DNA of 64,000 nucleotides from JAGQSZ01 sp049647585 (GCA_049647585.1 JBARXY010000049.1:62001-126000); one strand, 5' to 3'. Shown: positions 1 through 9,574, counted from the first letter of the stretch. Numbers and translations: made by a program. Notes: generated by a model from the sequence alone, not told the origin.

Positions 1-406
1 GGTCCGCTTGCGAGCCCCCGGCGGCCCGTCCCAGATTGACCCCTACGTTCACCCCGTCGCAGCGCATCGTGGACTTGAGCGCCACGACGCTCGTCCGAAC
101 GAGTGCCCAGAGTTCTGCGAACTCCTGTTGGTCCAGGTCCTCAAGATCCGGCACCGCCCGGTTGGGCAGCACCATCAGGTGTCCCGAGGTGTACGGAAAC
201 CTGTTGAGGATGACAAAGCAGTTGGGTCCACGATCAAGGATGAAGGTCTCCTCGTCCGGTGCACCACTGAGCAGGATCCGCTCGAAGAGCGAACGGCCGT
301 CGTGTGGTTCTCCCGGTTCCAGATCGCCGGGAAGTTGGCGTCGGTCCTCGGCCGCACCCGTGACATATGTCGAGCGCCAGGTGGCCCACAGCTGATCAAG
401 GGGCAC
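1..406 (-). CDS. HIT-family nucleotide hydrolase/phosphorylase, 3' end outside window
   Basis: Read on the minus strand from a GTG at 406, three bases after the thrS stop, the frame stays open to the window edge (about 135 residues). It starts MPLDQLWATWRSTYV, the usual opening of Ap4A-type HIT proteins that act on dinucleoside polyphosphates or AMP conjugates. Further motifs are FILDRGPNCFVILNRFPYTSGHLMVLPN (given here only as family landmark; key residues N, R, F, P, Y, G, H) and the GVNVGVNLGRAAGG segment just before the catalytic triad. The HxHxH triad itself lies beyond base 1, so catalysis cannot be checked. The close spacing says it is co-transcribed with thrS, a pairing seen in other actinobacteria. 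Confidence 0.8.
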   Translation of the reverse strand, partial: MPLDQLWATWRSTYVTGAAEDRRQLPGDLEPGEPHDGRSLFERILLSGAPDEETFILDRGPNCFVILNRFPYTSGHLMVLPNRAVPDLEDLDQQEFAELWALVRTSVVALKSTMRCDGVNVGVNLGRAAGGSQAD

Positions 407-409
407 CTG

Positions 410-2404
410 TCAGACCTTGCCCATCACTTCTGCAGCGAGCCGTTCGACGAAGGAGTCGACCAGGACACCTCTCTCGACCTCGTTGCCACGTGGGTTGACC
501 CCGACGGTGCGGTCCTTGACGTCGTCGTCGCCGACGACCAGTACGTAGGGAAGCTTCTCGCCCTTTGCCCTGCGGATCCTGTTGCCGAGCGTCTCGTCGG
601 CATCGGCGACCTCGGCCCTGAATCCATGCGCCCGCAACGTTGCCAGGACTTCGTGTGCATAGTCGGCGTGCGCCACCGACACGGGCAGAATCTTTGCCTG
701 CACCGGAGCCAACCAGGCGGGGAAGGCTCCCGCGTAGTGTTCGAGCAGGATCGCGAAGAACCGTTCGACCGTTCCGAACAGGGCCCGGTGGATCATGATC
801 GGCTGGTGCTTCTCGCCGTCGGAGCCGATGTAGGACATCTCGAAGCGCTGGGGAAGCTGGAAGTCGACCTGGATGGTCGACATCTGCCAGGTCCTGCCGA
901 TCGCATCGCGGGCCTGGACCGAGATCTTCGGTCCGTAGAACGCGCCGCCACCGGGATCCATGACCAATTCCAGATCCATCGATGACGCCACCTCGCGCAG
1001 CGTTTCGGTCGCCTCGTCCCATTCCTCGTCGGTACCGACCGCCTTACCCTCGGGTTTGGTTGAGAGCTCCAGATAGAAGTCGTTGAGGCCGTAGTCCCTC
1101 AACAGGTCGAGCACGAAGATGAAGATCGACTTCAGCTCGTCTTCCATCTGCTCCTTGGTTGTGAAGATGTGAGCGTCGTCCTGGGTCATGCCACGCACCC
1201 GGGTCAGTCCGTGGACCACGCCGGACTTCTCGTAGCGGTAGACGGTGCCGAACTCGAACATCCGCAGCGGCAACTCGCGATAGGAACGCTGGCGGCTCTT
1301 GAAGATCATGATGTGGAACGGGCAGTTCATCGGCTTCAGGTAGTACTTGACCCCACTCCCCGACTCCTCTGCGCCGTCGTCGCCGTGGTCGTGGTCGAGT
1401 TCCATCGGGGGGAACATGCCATCGGCGAACCAGTCGAGGTGACCGCTGGTCTCGAACAAGGTCGACTTGGTGATGTGCGGCGAGTAGACGAAGTCGTAGT
1501 CCGCCTCTTCGTGACGCTTACGGGAGTAGTCCTCCATCAGCCGACGGATGATCCCGCCCTTGGGGTGGAATACCGCGAGCCCGGAGCCGATCTCCTCGGG
1601 GAACGAGAACAGGTCGAGTTCAGCACCCAGCTTGCGGTGGTCCCGTTTGGCGGCCTCCTCCTGACGGTGCAGGAATGCCTTCAGATCCTTCTTGTTGGCA
1701 AATGCCACCGCGTAGATGCGCTGCAACATCGGGTTCTTCTCACTGCCACGGAAATACGCCCCACCGTGGCGGGTCAATTTGAAGTGACCCAACCGACCGG
1801 TGGACGGCACGTGAGGTCCCCGACACATGTCCACGAATTCCGGAGTGTTGCGGTAGAAGCTGATCTCGGCACCCGAGCCGACCTCGCCATCGGCATCCTC
1901 ACCCGAGGCGGCCAGATCCATGAAAACCCGCTTGTACGGATGGTCCGCCATCAGATCTCGGGCCTCGTCGATCGGCAGCTCGAAGCGCTCGAAGGGCTGA
2001 TCGGCGGCGATGATCTCACGCATTCGCGAGTCGATCAGCTCCAGGTCCTCGTCGGTGAAACTCCTGCCACCGGGCAGTTCGAAGTCGTAGTAGAAGCCGT
2101 TCTCGATCGGCGGTCCGCCGGCGAAGGTGGCACCTGGAAAGAGGCCGAGTACCGCCTGGGCCATGACGTGTGCGGTGGAGTGGCGGATGTGCTCGAGTGC
2201 CGATTGATCGCGATCCGTGATGATTCTGATCTTGGATCCGTCGTGCAGCGGTGCCGACAGGTCGACGGGGTGACCATCCTCCTCGATCACCAGGGCAGCC
2301 TTGGCAAGACCGGGGCCGATCGACGTCGCCAGATCGGTTCCGGTGGCTCCGCTAGGGAGCACTTTCTCTGAACCATCGGGCAGCAGTACTGAAATTTCGG
2401 CCAT
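410..2404 (-). CDS. thrS: Threonyl-tRNA synthetase
   Basis: Class II cytoplasmic synthetase that charges tRNA-Thr. It has the N-terminal TGS domain (about residues 1-60), the editing domain with HSTAH and CRGPH histidine/cysteine motifs, the catalytic core and the C-terminal anticodon-binding domain. Zinc ligands of the active site are visible as the Cys of KPMNCPFH, the His of DDAHIF and the His of MIHRALFGTVERF. Length of 664 residues is normal. I chose the ATG at 2404 (MAEISVLLPDG); an ATG three codons upstream is possible and neither has a strong Shine-Dalgarno. A short acidic insertion follows FPPMELDHDHGDD in the catalytic domain, which is not a standard family element. Confidence 0.97.
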   Translation of the reverse strand: MAEISVLLPDGSEKVLPSGATGTDLATSIGPGLAKAALVIEEDGHPVDLSAPLHDGSKIRIITDRDQSALEHIRHSTAHVMAQAVLGLFPGATFAGGPPIENGFYYDFELPGGRSFTDEDLELIDSRMREIIAADQPFERFELPIDEARDLMADHPYKRVFMDLAASGEDADGEVGSGAEISFYRNTPEFVDMCRGPHVPSTGRLGHFKLTRHGGAYFRGSEKNPMLQRIYAVAFANKKDLKAFLHRQEEAAKRDHRKLGAELDLFSFPEEIGSGLAVFHPKGGIIRRLMEDYSRKRHEEADYDFVYSPHITKSTLFETSGHLDWFADGMFPPMELDHDHGDDGAEESGSGVKYYLKPMNCPFHIMIFKSRQRSYRELPLRMFEFGTVYRYEKSGVVHGLTRVRGMTQDDAHIFTTKEQMEDELKSIFIFVLDLLRDYGLNDFYLELSTKPEGKAVGTDEEWDEATETLREVASSMDLELVMDPGGGAFYGPKISVQARDAIGRTWQMSTIQVDFQLPQRFEMSYIGSDGEKHQPIMIHRALFGTVERFFAILLEHYAGAFPAWLAPVQAKILPVSVAHADYAHEVLATLRAHGFRAEVADADETLGNRIRRAKGEKLPYVLVVGDDDVKDRTVGVNPRGNEVERGVLVDSFVERLAAEVMGKV

Positions 2405-2438
2405 GGGACCCAAACTAGTGGGGTGTTCCCCCCGGTCG

Positions 2439-2457
2439 GAACCTGATTGACAGGTTC
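2439..2457. promoter_or_regulatory. Inverted repeat between divergent thrS and SNF2 helicase
   Basis: GAACCTG and CAGGTTC arms (7 bp each) surround a 5-bp ATTGA spacer. The element sits in the 73-bp gap between the two divergent starts, where an operator would be expected. No known regulator can be named from the sequence. Confidence 0.35.
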
Positions 2458-2477
2458 ACGTCGTAGTCTGGTCGGCT

Positions 2478-5309
2478 GTGTTCGAATCGTCCCTCCATGC
2501 GACCCTGATTCCCGGTGATCCGTGGCGGACGACATCGCTGGCGCTCTGGAGCGGAAAGTCATCCGCTGGAAATGACCTGAATCAATCGGTCCTTCTGGCG
2601 CTACCGGGCGACGACGGCGTAGTCGTCGTTTCCGAACCGTGTGAAACGTTCGCGATTTCTGATGTTCTCGACGACCTGGTGCGCATTCCGGTCGATTCCC
2701 ATTCGGCGTCCGCATCGGTCAGGGCGTTGGCGGTCGTCGCTCGCTCCGCGCTGGCGCTGATCGGCCGGGGTCGCCTGCAACCTCGGATCTCGACTGAAGG
2801 AAACGACACCTGGGTTGTTGGCCCCCTGGATGAGTCAGACCTGTTGCACGTTGCCGAACTGGCTGCCTGGGTGCCGCCGACGCTCTACTGCCACACCAAC
2901 GACACGGCCGACCCACGGGTCATCGCTGCCGAGGATGCAGTTCTCGCCACCTACAACGCCATAGCGGATGCAATGCCCAGAACTGCTGCCGCCCCGACTG
3001 TCTCACGCCAGACGGCATGGGCCGGCCGTGACGTGGTCGACGTCGCCGACCTCCGGACCTATCTGGAGGGTGCCGAAGCATCGGACCGGACAATCGTCAG
3101 GCTCAGGCTGCAGCTTCCCATCAGCGCTGGGGGACCATTCCAGGTCGATCTGCAGATCCGCTCGGCCAAGGACCCCGACGTGATCGCCGATGCCGCCGAC
3201 GTGTGGGCCGGAACGGCACTCGGGTTCGACGAACGCGCCGAGGCCGACATGCTGCTGGTGCTCCGCCGGGCGACGGCACTGTGGGCACCGTGTGCTGCCC
3301 TGCTCGAACAGGCGGAGCCGACCAGTATTGAGGTCTCCGACGATGACGCCATGGAACTCCTGGGAGATCTGGCCAATGACCTGCGCGGGGTCGGAATTGA
3401 GGTCATGGCCCCGCTCGCATTGATGCCCAAGGTTTCGAGCAGCGCACATGTGAGCGCTCCGCCCCAGACCAGTGACACGGCTTCCGGGTTCGACCTGCGC
3501 AGCGTGTGTGAACTGACGTGGTCCGCAACCATCGACGGTGAACCCCTGACCGACGAGGAACTCTCGTTGATCGCCCAGAGCGGGCGCCGGTTCCTTGAAC
3601 TTCGGGGCTCGTGGGTGATCGTCGACGACAACGTCGTACGTCGATTGGGTCGCAGCGAACAGATCTCCGGAACCGACGCACTGGCGGCAGCGCTAAGTGG
3701 AGACGTCGTCAGCGGTCACGACCTGGTACCCGTGTCGGTGGCCACTCCACTGCTGTCACTGGCGGAGCTGATGCGTGGTGCCTCGTCGCGACACGAACTC
3801 GCTGAGCCTGCGGGATTGACCGCCGAGTTGCGCCCCTACCAACGCAGCGGCATCGCCTGGTTGAGCGAGATGCTCGACCTTGGTTTTGGCGGGGTCCTCG
3901 CCGACGACATGGGCCTTGGCAAGACCGTCCAGTTGATCGCAGTACATCTGCACCGCGAGGACAAGTCGACGGCACCGACCCTGGTCATCTGCCCGGCCGG
4001 TCTGGTTGGCAACTGGCAACGCGAGTTCCAGAAGTTCGCCCCCGGGGTCGTCGTTCACCGATACCACGGCAGCGACCGAGCACTCGGAGCCATCGGTTCC
4101 GATGAGGTGGTGATAACCACCTACGGGATCATGAGACGTGACATCGATGTGCTCGGTGGACGCGAATGGGGAATGGTCGTCGCGGACGAGGCCCAGCAGG
4201 TCAAGAACCCCAACTCGGCCACCGCCCGGGCGCTACGGCGCATCCCGGCGGTATCGCGCGTCGCCATGACCGGTACGCCGGTCGAGAACCGATTGAGCGA
4301 ACTCTGGGCACTGCTCGACTGGACCACCCCTGGTCTGCTCGGCGGTCTGGAGAATTTCCAGCGGACCATCGCCATTCCCGTGGAACGAGAGCGGGATCCT
4401 GTCGCGACGAACCGCTTCGCGCACCTGATAGCGCCGTTCGTGCTGCGACGCCGCAAGGATGACCCAGACGTGATTCCCGATCTTCCACCGAAGACCGAGA
4501 CCGATCATCCGGTGAGCCTGACCCTGGAACAGGCCGGGCTCTACAGAGCCACCGTCGAGGAGATTCTCGCCGCGATCCAAACCGCAGACGGCATTCAGCG
4601 GCGGGGCCTGGTGCTCAAGCTCATAACGGCGCTCAAACAGATCTGCAACCATCCAGCGCAATACCTCCGTGAGACCGCACCGCTGTCCGGGCGCTCGGGC
4701 AAGATGCTGGTGTTCGAGGAACTGATCCAGGCGATCACCGAGGCGGACGACTCGACCTTGGTGTTCACCCAATATGTGAAGATGGGTGAGTTGCTGATGA
4801 CCCGGCTCGGCGAGCTGGGGGTCAAATCGGAGTTCCTCCACGGGTCACTCTCGCTCGACCGGCGCAGTGACATGGTGGACCGCTTCCAGGACGGCAACTT
4901 CCCGGTTCTGGTGGTTTCACTCAAAGCTGGTGGCACCGGTTTGAACCTGACCCGTGCCACACACGTGATCCACTATGACCGGTGGTGGAATCCGGCGGTC
5001 GAGAACCAGGCCTCGGACCGGGTGTGGAGGATCGGTCAGGACCGACCGGTGCAGATCCATCGCCTCATCTCAGAAGGAACGATCGAGGACCGAATCTCGG
5101 CACTTCTAGAACAGAAGAGCGCCCTTGCCGAATCTGTAGTCGGCCGGTCGGGAGAGGCGTGGCTGACCGAGATGAGTGATTCCGAGTTGGCAGACCTGGT
5201 GCAACTCGGCACGGGTGAGCTGAGCTTCGACCTCGACGGGGCGCGGGAGCCGGACCGCGGCCCCCGTAACGGCGACACTGGTAGAAGCCCGGGAGCACAG
5301 GAATCATGA
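2478..5309 (+). CDS. SNF2-family DEAD/DEAH helicase
   Basis: A 943-residue Swi2/Snf2 ATPase with a GTG start. The N-terminal ~430 residues are the poorly conserved bacterial SNF2-associated region. The motor follows: Walker A DDMGLGKT near residue 478, the DEAQ box (VADEAQQVKN) near 567, MTGTPVENR (motif III), then the C-terminal helicase lobe with LHGSLSLDRR and the arginine-finger motif ASDRVWRIGQDRPVQ. Such proteins are thought to translocate on DNA and remodel or clear bound protein. It overlaps the SWIM-protein gene by 4 bases (ATGA), a common pairing, so the two products probably act together. The substrate is unknown. Confidence 0.93.
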   Translation: MFESSLHATLIPGDPWRTTSLALWSGKSSAGNDLNQSVLLALPGDDGVVVVSEPCETFAISDVLDDLVRIPVDSHSASASVRALAVVARSALALIGRGRLQPRISTEGNDTWVVGPLDESDLLHVAELAAWVPPTLYCHTNDTADPRVIAAEDAVLATYNAIADAMPRTAAAPTVSRQTAWAGRDVVDVADLRTYLEGAEASDRTIVRLRLQLPISAGGPFQVDLQIRSAKDPDVIADAADVWAGTALGFDERAEADMLLVLRRATALWAPCAALLEQAEPTSIEVSDDDAMELLGDLANDLRGVGIEVMAPLALMPKVSSSAHVSAPPQTSDTASGFDLRSVCELTWSATIDGEPLTDEELSLIAQSGRRFLELRGSWVIVDDNVVRRLGRSEQISGTDALAAALSGDVVSGHDLVPVSVATPLLSLAELMRGASSRHELAEPAGLTAELRPYQRSGIAWLSEMLDLGFGGVLADDMGLGKTVQLIAVHLHREDKSTAPTLVICPAGLVGNWQREFQKFAPGVVVHRYHGSDRALGAIGSDEVVITTYGIMRRDIDVLGGREWGMVVADEAQQVKNPNSATARALRRIPAVSRVAMTGTPVENRLSELWALLDWTTPGLLGGLENFQRTIAIPVERERDPVATNRFAHLIAPFVLRRRKDDPDVIPDLPPKTETDHPVSLTLEQAGLYRATVEEILAAIQTADGIQRRGLVLKLITALKQICNHPAQYLRETAPLSGRSGKMLVFEELIQAITEADDSTLVFTQYVKMGELLMTRLGELGVKSEFLHGSLSLDRRSDMVDRFQDGNFPVLVVSLKAGGTGLNLTRATHVIHYDRWWNPAVENQASDRVWRIGQDRPVQIHRLISEGTIEDRISALLEQKSALAESVVGRSGEAWLTEMSDSELADLVQLGTGELSFDLDGAREPDRGPRNGDTGRSPGAQES

Positions 5310-6526
5310 GCAACACGCCGAGGTTCGGCCGAACCTGGTGGGGTCGTGCGTGGGTCACTTCCCTCGAACGCAGTGGCGAGAACTACCAGACGCGGCTTCC
5401 TGCCGGTCGCACCTACGCCCGACGAGGCGCAGTGCGCGAACTCGAACTGCTGCCGGGTCATCTGGCAGCACGGGTGGTCGGTACCCACGGCGAACTCCAC
5501 CAGGTCGACATAGCAGTCAAGACTCTCGCTCCCAGCGAATGGGATCAGGTGGCCGACTCGATCGGGTCCCACGCATCACATCTGGCAGCGTTGCTCGACG
5601 GCGAAATCCACCCGAACCTGATCGACGACATGAGGCGGATGGAGGTCCACCTGCTGCCCGGACCGTCAGAGTTGCGCCCGGACTGCACCTGCGAAGACTG
5701 GGCCGAGCCCTGCCGTCACGCGGCTGCTGTCTGCTACGTCGCCGCAGAGGCACTCGATCGTGACCCGTTCGCACTCTTCCTGCTTCGCGGGATGAACCGA
5801 AATGACCTGATCTCGCTCGTCAGGTCGCGCCGGTCCGGGGAGCCGACACAGGGCGCAGAAGCCGAGGAAACCGAGCCGGAGGGATTGGATCCCACAGATG
5901 TCTGGCAGGGCCGGGCCATCGGGGACGAGCTGGCGGATCCGCCACATCCGTCCGAGGCCGAGGTCGCTCTGCGCAACAGTGGTCCAGGTCATCGGAGCGA
6001 ATGGCCAGCAGAGATTCCGCCCCGTTACGGAGTTGTGCCCGCAAGGATCGACGCACTCGGCGACGATGCCGTGATTCGTGCATGGCGGATGACCGAGTAC
6101 GGGGATGACTCGATGCTCGCCCTCGACGCCAGATCTGACCTGGCACGACGGGCGTCCGCTGCAGACTGGCCATCAGCGGTTCAGGATCTGGCCTCGCTCG
6201 GAGGAGTCACCACCCAGCATCTGACGTCCTGGATGAACGCGTGGCGCGTCGCCGGGCCCGAAGGAGTCGCTGCAGTCGCCGACCGTCGGTCGTGGGTCAA
6301 GGATCCTGACTTACTGGCCGAAGGTCGGGAGCAACTGGTGTCGTTGGGACTCGATCGACGCTCGATCGCGGTCAACTACGACAGCATAGGAATGAGCCCC
6401 GGGATCGTGCTCGTGATGTCACCCAGTGGGCTCTGGTTCCGCCTGCAGGGCGGGGGCAGTCATCAGGACCTGTCCCTGACAAGGGGGCCCTCACGCGACA
6501 TCACCGAACTCATCGACCTTTCCTGA
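5306..6526 (+). CDS. SWIM zinc-finger protein
   Basis: 406 residues, starting on an ATG that overlaps the helicase stop. The opening RFGRTWWGRAWVTSLE is typical of helicase-associated SWIM proteins. The zinc motif CxC...CxH is visible as CTCEDWAEPCRH near residues 127-138, predicted to bind zinc and mediate DNA or protein contacts. A variable acidic stretch (AEAEETEPEG) and a C-terminal domain of unknown function follow. Its position directly after the SNF2 gene suggests it is the accessory or targeting subunit of that helicase. This is family knowledge plus inference from gene order. Confidence 0.88.
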   Translation: MSNTPRFGRTWWGRAWVTSLERSGENYQTRLPAGRTYARRGAVRELELLPGHLAARVVGTHGELHQVDIAVKTLAPSEWDQVADSIGSHASHLAALLDGEIHPNLIDDMRRMEVHLLPGPSELRPDCTCEDWAEPCRHAAAVCYVAAEALDRDPFALFLLRGMNRNDLISLVRSRRSGEPTQGAEAEETEPEGLDPTDVWQGRAIGDELADPPHPSEAEVALRNSGPGHRSEWPAEIPPRYGVVPARIDALGDDAVIRAWRMTEYGDDSMLALDARSDLARRASAADWPSAVQDLASLGGVTTQHLTSWMNAWRVAGPEGVAAVADRRSWVKDPDLLAEGREQLVSLGLDRRSIAVNYDSIGMSPGIVLVMSPSGLWFRLQGGGSHQDLSLTRGPSRDITELIDLS

Positions 6527-6531
6527 ACTGA

Positions 6532-7395
6532 TCAGGCGGTGGAGACAGCGAGCTCCAGGTCGAATGGACGTGACTTGATGGCAGAGCGCGAGGAGCGCCG
6601 GTCGACGCCGTCGGCGACGACATCGCTTGTCACTCCGCCTCCGTCATAGGCCGCCGAGGCGATAACCAACTCGCCGGACCTGGTCCGGGCAGGGATCGGG
6701 ACAACGGGAGCGATGCCCTCAGGTTCGACCGAGCGGGTGGCGTAGGTGTTCACGTATTCCTGACCCGACAGGTTGCGGATCTCATACATGACCTCGTCGG
6801 TGATCTGTCGCAACACCATTCGGTCCTCGGCGCGGTCCATGTACTTCTCGACCGAAATGGGATGACCGAAACGGATCCGGACCTTTCGGAAAAGCTTGGG
6901 CTTGGCCGCATCGGCCGGTTGGATCAGATCGCTACCGATGATCCCGACCGGGATGATCGGTACTCCCGTTCGTAGGGCGAGCCTGGCAACACCTGTATGC
7001 CCCTTGTGCAGCAAGCCGTCCCGGGCCCTGGTTCCTTCCGGATAGATGCCGAACAACTCTCCGGACTCGAGGACTGATGCGGCTGCATCCAGGGCACGGA
7101 CCGAAGCATCGCCCCCGGAGCGGTCAATCGGAATCATCCCCAAGGCCGGAAAGAGGTAGCGGGTCTTCCAATCATCCATGTACTCGGCCTTGCCGACGTA
7201 GGTGATCCGGCGCGGCACCGTGCAAGGCACGAAGAACGAGTCGAGGACCGATATGTGGTTGGGGGCGAGAATCGCACCACCAGTCTCGGGAATGTTCGTC
7301 AGTCCTTCGGTTGAAATATCCCAGAGGAATCGAAAGGAGGGAACCAGAACTGCTTTGGCCACGGGGTAGATCTGGCCGGCATCACGCTTTCCCAT
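6532..7395 (-). CDS. 1-acyl-sn-glycerol-3-phosphate acyltransferase (PlsC family)
   Basis: Membrane-associated acyltransferase that would add an acyl chain to lysophosphatidate. The catalytic block NHISVLD (HX4D) lies near residue 50, and the phosphate-binding YPEGTRARDG motif near 120. I chose the ATG at 7395 because AGGAGG lies just upstream; an in-frame ATG five codons earlier would include that ribosome site. The C-terminal ~60 residues after VNTYATRS are low in conservation and probably disordered. It converges on the SWIM gene, ending 6 bp from it. The acceptor lipid cannot be told from sequence. Confidence 0.88.
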   Translation of the reverse strand: MGKRDAGQIYPVAKAVLVPSFRFLWDISTEGLTNIPETGGAILAPNHISVLDSFFVPCTVPRRITYVGKAEYMDDWKTRYLFPALGMIPIDRSGGDASVRALDAAASVLESGELFGIYPEGTRARDGLLHKGHTGVARLALRTGVPIIPVGIIGSDLIQPADAAKPKLFRKVRIRFGHPISVEKYMDRAEDRMVLRQITDEVMYEIRNLSGQEYVNTYATRSVEPEGIAPVVPIPARTRSGELVIASAAYDGGGVTSDVVADGVDRRSSRSAIKSRPFDLELAVSTA

Positions 7396-7410
7396 CGATC
7401 CTCCTCTCAT

Positions 7411-7443
7411 CGGACTCTGGAATGGCTCGGACTCTGGAATGGC
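7411..7443. repeat. Tandem duplication, 17-bp unit x2
   Basis: Unit CGGACTCTGGAATGGCT occurs twice head to tail just upstream of the PlsC start. It is one of a family of short tandem duplications in this window. Confidence 0.85.
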
Positions 7444-7599
7444 AATGTCAGAACGGAACTCGTTGCCACGAACGGACTGATCTTAGTCAACGGCCAAGTC
7501 CTCGGCATCCGGATTCCGAGTAGTTAACCGAGAATTTCCCGGCAGTTAAGAATCTTCTGAGGCGCTGCGAAAGCGCTACCAAGACAGCTGGTCACAACT

Positions 7600-7625
7600 G
7601 CCAGAAACGAGCGGCCAGAAACGAG
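7600..7625. repeat. Tandem duplication, period 14, two copies
   Basis: GCCAGAAACGAG at 7600-7611 recurs at 7614-7625, just after the mshC stop. The 245-bp gap 7396-7640 contains only this and the 17-bp duplication; I see no gene in it. Confidence 0.8.
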
Positions 7626-7640
7626 GGAAGGTTCCCCGGA

Positions 7641-8759
7641 TCAAGAAAGGTCAACTCCGAGAAGCATGGCCGCGTCGCTGACTCCCTTTCCGGCAGCGAC
7701 TGCTGCGTCAATTGCTGCAACAGCGCGCGGAGTGTCCAGATCGGAATCCAGGGCGGCTCTGACCTCGTCGAGCGCACCGTCGCCGACACCTGCCTCCAAC
7801 CACCTCGCAAGCCTCTCGCCGGCCGCTTCCATCAGGCTCTCCTGCCACTCCCATTCCTGACGGTAGTGATTCGTGATGCAGACGAGTCGGATCGCTCGCG
7901 GGTCCCAGCGCTCGGCCAGTTCGCTCACGAAAACCAGGTTTCCGAGCGACTTGGACATCTTCTCGCCGTCCATCCTGACCATCGCCTGGTGCATCCAGTG
8001 CCGGACCAGCGGCTCGCCGGTTGCGGCTTCGGACTGCGCGGCCTCGCATTCGTGATGCGGGAATATCAGATCCGAACCACCGCCGTGCAGGTCGATCGTG
8101 GTGCCGAGTTCTCTGAGCGCCAGTGTCGAGCACTCGATGTGCCAGCCGGGGCGACCCGGGCCCCAGAGCGACTCCCAGGAGGGCTCGTCGTCCAAGCTCG
8201 GCTGCCAAAGGACGAAGTCGAGCGGATCCCTCTTGTGGGGATCATCCGGATTACCACCACGCTCCTTGGCCAGGGCGAGCATCTCGTCACGGCTCAGGTG
8301 GCTGATTTCGCCGAACTTGGGGAACTTGGAGACCTCGAAATACACGGAGCCGCCTGCTTGGTAGGCGAACCCCTGATCCAACACCATGCCGATGAACCCT
8401 CGGATGTCGGGAATGGCGGACGTGGCCCGGGGCTCCGACCATGCGGGGATCATGCCGAGGCGATCCATGTCGGCATCGAAGCGAGCCAGTTCGGACGCGG
8501 CCAGGTCCAGGTAATGGACTCCGAGTTCACGCGCCTTGGGCAGGATGCTGTCGTCCACGTCAGTGATATTGCGTACACAACGAGTGTCATAGCCCATGTC
8601 TCTCAGGCGTCGCTGCAGTACGTCGTAGGTCAGGTAGGTCGTCGCATGACCCAAGTGGGTCGAGTCGTACGGCGTAATTCCACATGTGTACATCGTCACG
8701 ATCGGGCCTTCCGGCTCGAATGGGACGATCTTCTGGCGGGCGGTGTCGTACAGGAGCAC
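7641..8759 (-). CDS. mshC: Cysteine:1D-myo-inositol 2-amino-2-deoxy-glucopyranoside ligase (mycothiol synthesis)
   Basis: Cysteinyl-tRNA synthetase paralogue that ligates cysteine to GlcN-inositol, the third step of mycothiol synthesis. The signature CGITPYDSTHLGHA (Cys26 would bind the catalytic zinc) fits MshC rather than CysS. Other landmarks are RNITDVDD, GWHIECS and the KMSKS-type loop GEKMSKSLGN. At 372 residues it lacks the long C-terminal anticodon-binding part of CysS and is slightly shorter than typical MshC (about 410). The GTG at 8759 is the best start, with the LLYDTA block directly after it. Its presence implies mycothiol as the main low-molecular-weight thiol. Confidence 0.85.
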   Translation of the reverse strand: MLLYDTARQKIVPFEPEGPIVTMYTCGITPYDSTHLGHATTYLTYDVLQRRLRDMGYDTRCVRNITDVDDSILPKARELGVHYLDLAASELARFDADMDRLGMIPAWSEPRATSAIPDIRGFIGMVLDQGFAYQAGGSVYFEVSKFPKFGEISHLSRDEMLALAKERGGNPDDPHKRDPLDFVLWQPSLDDEPSWESLWGPGRPGWHIECSTLALRELGTTIDLHGGGSDLIFPHHECEAAQSEAATGEPLVRHWMHQAMVRMDGEKMSKSLGNLVFVSELAERWDPRAIRLVCITNHYRQEWEWQESLMEAAGERLARWLEAGVGDGALDEVRAALDSDLDTPRAVAAIDAAVAAGKGVSDAAMLLGVDLS

Positions 8760-8787
8760 GGGCCGGAGGCTACAAGCGGACAGTGCC

Positions 8788-8818
8788 GGGTGGTATCCGG
8801 GCTGGGTGGTATCCGGGC
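8788..8818. repeat. Tandem duplication, 16-bp unit x2
   Basis: GGGTGGTATCCGGGCT is followed directly by a second copy ending in GGGC. It lies in the 80-bp gap between mshC and the F420 reductase gene. Confidence 0.85.
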
Positions 8819-8839
8819 CGGACCCGTCAGTCGGGCGCT

Positions 8840-9496
8840 TCAGTCCGGCAGACCGGTGAACCTGATCGCCACTCTGGTGCGGTACTTCATGTTCACACCC
8901 AGCAACACTGCGGCGAACGCTTCGATCGGCGCGGCATTGGACAGTTCACCTGCGTCCACAGCACGAAGATCGGGGATCCTCGAAACCAGGTCCATGGTCA
9001 CCTTCGTGGCTTCCGGATGGTCTGAGCAGACGAGCACGTCCGACTCGACCGGATTGGCCAGATCGCCCAGTTCCTTGGCCGGCACATGGTGCATTGTCGC
9101 TGCCACCATTGAATTCGGCACCGCCGCCTGGACCGAGGCAGCGACCGAACCCCGCGGCGGCACGAGCGGCTGGAACTCGTCGCCGACCTTGGCAAGAGCG
9201 TTGGCCATCGAGATGACGACCTTGCCCTCCAATTCGGACGCACAGTCCTTCGCGGTGACCGCCGCGGCGTCCCACGGAGTTGCTACGAAAACAACATCTG
9301 CGGATGCGGCCTCATGATTTCCGGCACCTCGCAGGTCCAGGGACAGATCCGGCCAGCGGCCGAGGATCCGAGCAGCAATCTCGTCAGCACGTTCCTGTGA
9401 GCGGGACCCGATGATCACCTCGAATCCCACCGATGCGAGTCGGGCTGAGAGCCCACGGCCAGCAGGTCCAGTTCCTCCGAGTACACCAATCTTCAT
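8840..9496 (-). CDS. npdG: NADPH-dependent F420 reductase
   Basis: 218-residue oxidoreductase that moves hydride between NADPH and coenzyme F420. The N-terminal Rossmann motif GVLGGTGPAGRGLS and the NADP-phosphate-binding GSRSQERA match the F420:NADP+ oxidoreductase family. Further motifs are FVATPWDA, VVISMANAL and the C-terminal VDAGELSNA block. It shows the host uses F420, as mycothiol-producing actinobacteria often do. It lies 80 bp upstream of mshC on the same strand and may share its transcript. Confidence 0.88.
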   Translation of the reverse strand: MKIGVLGGTGPAGRGLSARLASVGFEVIIGSRSQERADEIAARILGRWPDLSLDLRGAGNHEAASADVVFVATPWDAAAVTAKDCASELEGKVVISMANALAKVGDEFQPLVPPRGSVAASVQAAVPNSMVAATMHHVPAKELGDLANPVESDVLVCSDHPEATKVTMDLVSRIPDLRAVDAGELSNAAPIEAFAAVLLGVNMKYRTRVAIRFTGLPD

Positions 9497-9574
9497 TCCG
9501 ACACTGTTGCTTCCACAGACCGGACCCGCAAACAGTGTTCGAATCTGCCTGGCCCCAGCCGGATCCCGGTTGAC

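Noticed and set aside
1169..2371. 400-codon open frame on the plus strand opposite thrS
   Set aside because: It lies wholly antisense to a certain thrS and its translation shows no domain; it is a by-product of GC-rich codon bias.
7641..8759. Cysteinyl-tRNA synthetase (cysS)
   Set aside because: The THLGHA signature and the short C terminus fit MshC better than CysS.
7866..9317. 483-codon plus-strand frame opposite mshC and the F420 reductase
   Set aside because: Antisense to two well-supported genes; no recognisable motif.
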